5,641 bases of DNA from Gammaproteobacteria bacterium (lineage in GTDB: Bacteria > Pseudomonadota > Gammaproteobacteria > SZUA-229), in contig DAOWLL010000138.1 of assembly GCA_030641945.1 (NCBI GenBank), positions 1-5,641 of the forward strand, in the 5' to 3' direction. The number at the start of each line of letters is the position of its first letter. Position 1 is the first letter of the stretch. A model generated the notes under the pieces. The model was given only the letters and a program-made list of their open reading frames with translations, was not told the DNA's origin and did not search any database. Of the stretch, positions 5,556 through 5,641 are shown piece by piece. The position numbers were made by a program, and so were the translations under genes.

Positions 5556-5641
5556 ATGCCTACCAAAATCAATCAACCCGGCCCGAGTTCAACACGGCAT
5601 AATTGCTCTTTAATGTTGATGAAGAACTTCGTTATCGCCAC
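5556..5641 (+). CDS. Possible divergent gene, N-terminal fragment cut by the window end
   Basis: An open frame begins at the ATG at 5556 and shows 28 full codons (MPTKINQPGPSSTRHNCSLM then LMKNFVIA) without a stop before the sequence ends. The AAGGAG 9 nt upstream and the divergent position next to a LysR gene support a real start. Inner ATGs at 5613 and 5619 could be the true start of a protein beginning MKNFVIA, which would look like the opening of a hydrophobic N-terminus. A competing frame reads LLFNVDEELRYRH from 5603 to 5641 just after the TAA of the 16-codon frame. Too little is visible to assign a family, or even to be certain which frame is used. Confidence 0.3.
   Translation, partial: MPTKINQPGPSSTRHNCSLMLMKNFVIA

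Noticed and set aside
1..5641. CRISPR array, tRNA, rRNA or defence system
   Set aside because: No regularly spaced repeats, no tRNA cloverleaf or rRNA-like sequence, and no nuclease or toxin gene were seen.

Overview
The window looks like a gammaproteobacterial chromosome segment of moderate GC content. This is inferred from the outer-membrane porin ending in Phe, an FNR/Anr-type palindrome, a Fur-like site, a CysL-like LysR regulator and a PerM-like transporter. The species cannot be named from this sequence.

Left edge (1-464): no convincing gene. Bases 84-389 form a 306-bp non-coding element bounded by 19-bp terminal inverted repeats (18/19 matched) and flanked on both sides by CTAA. This is the anatomy of a MITE, and its left half is packed with palindromes. 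Between the MITE and the first gene lies a compact regulatory region: a perfect FNR-type site (414-427), a Fur-like site (466-480) and a sigma70-like promoter (475-503).

Plus-strand block (543-3085): an outer-membrane porin, a strong intrinsic terminator, then a tightly coupled pair. The pair is a secreted FMN-binding-domain protein carrying the covalent flavinylation motif D-x-x-S-G-A-T, and a two-helix PepSY-associated membrane protein. I read the pair as an extracytosolic electron-transfer module: the membrane protein passes electrons out to a periplasmic protein with covalently bound FMN. The porin may supply the substrate. The FNR-like and Fur-like sites suggest oxygen- and iron-responsive control, so periplasmic ferric-chelate reduction or another low-oxygen reduction is the leading hypothesis. 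The flavin transferase ApbE is not in the window.

Minus-strand block (5473 down to 3151): a CysL-like LysR regulator, a 115-residue conserved-looking protein of unknown function, and an AI-2E/PerM-family membrane transporter. Spacing is 23 bp and then a 4-bp ATGA overlap, so this is probably one operon. It converges on the plus-strand block across a short gap with AGTGG-type repeats and no obvious terminator.

Right edge (5474-5641): a probable divergent control region with a 21-bp-spaced direct repeat and a strong ribosome binding site. It leads into a possible plus-strand gene cut off by the window end.
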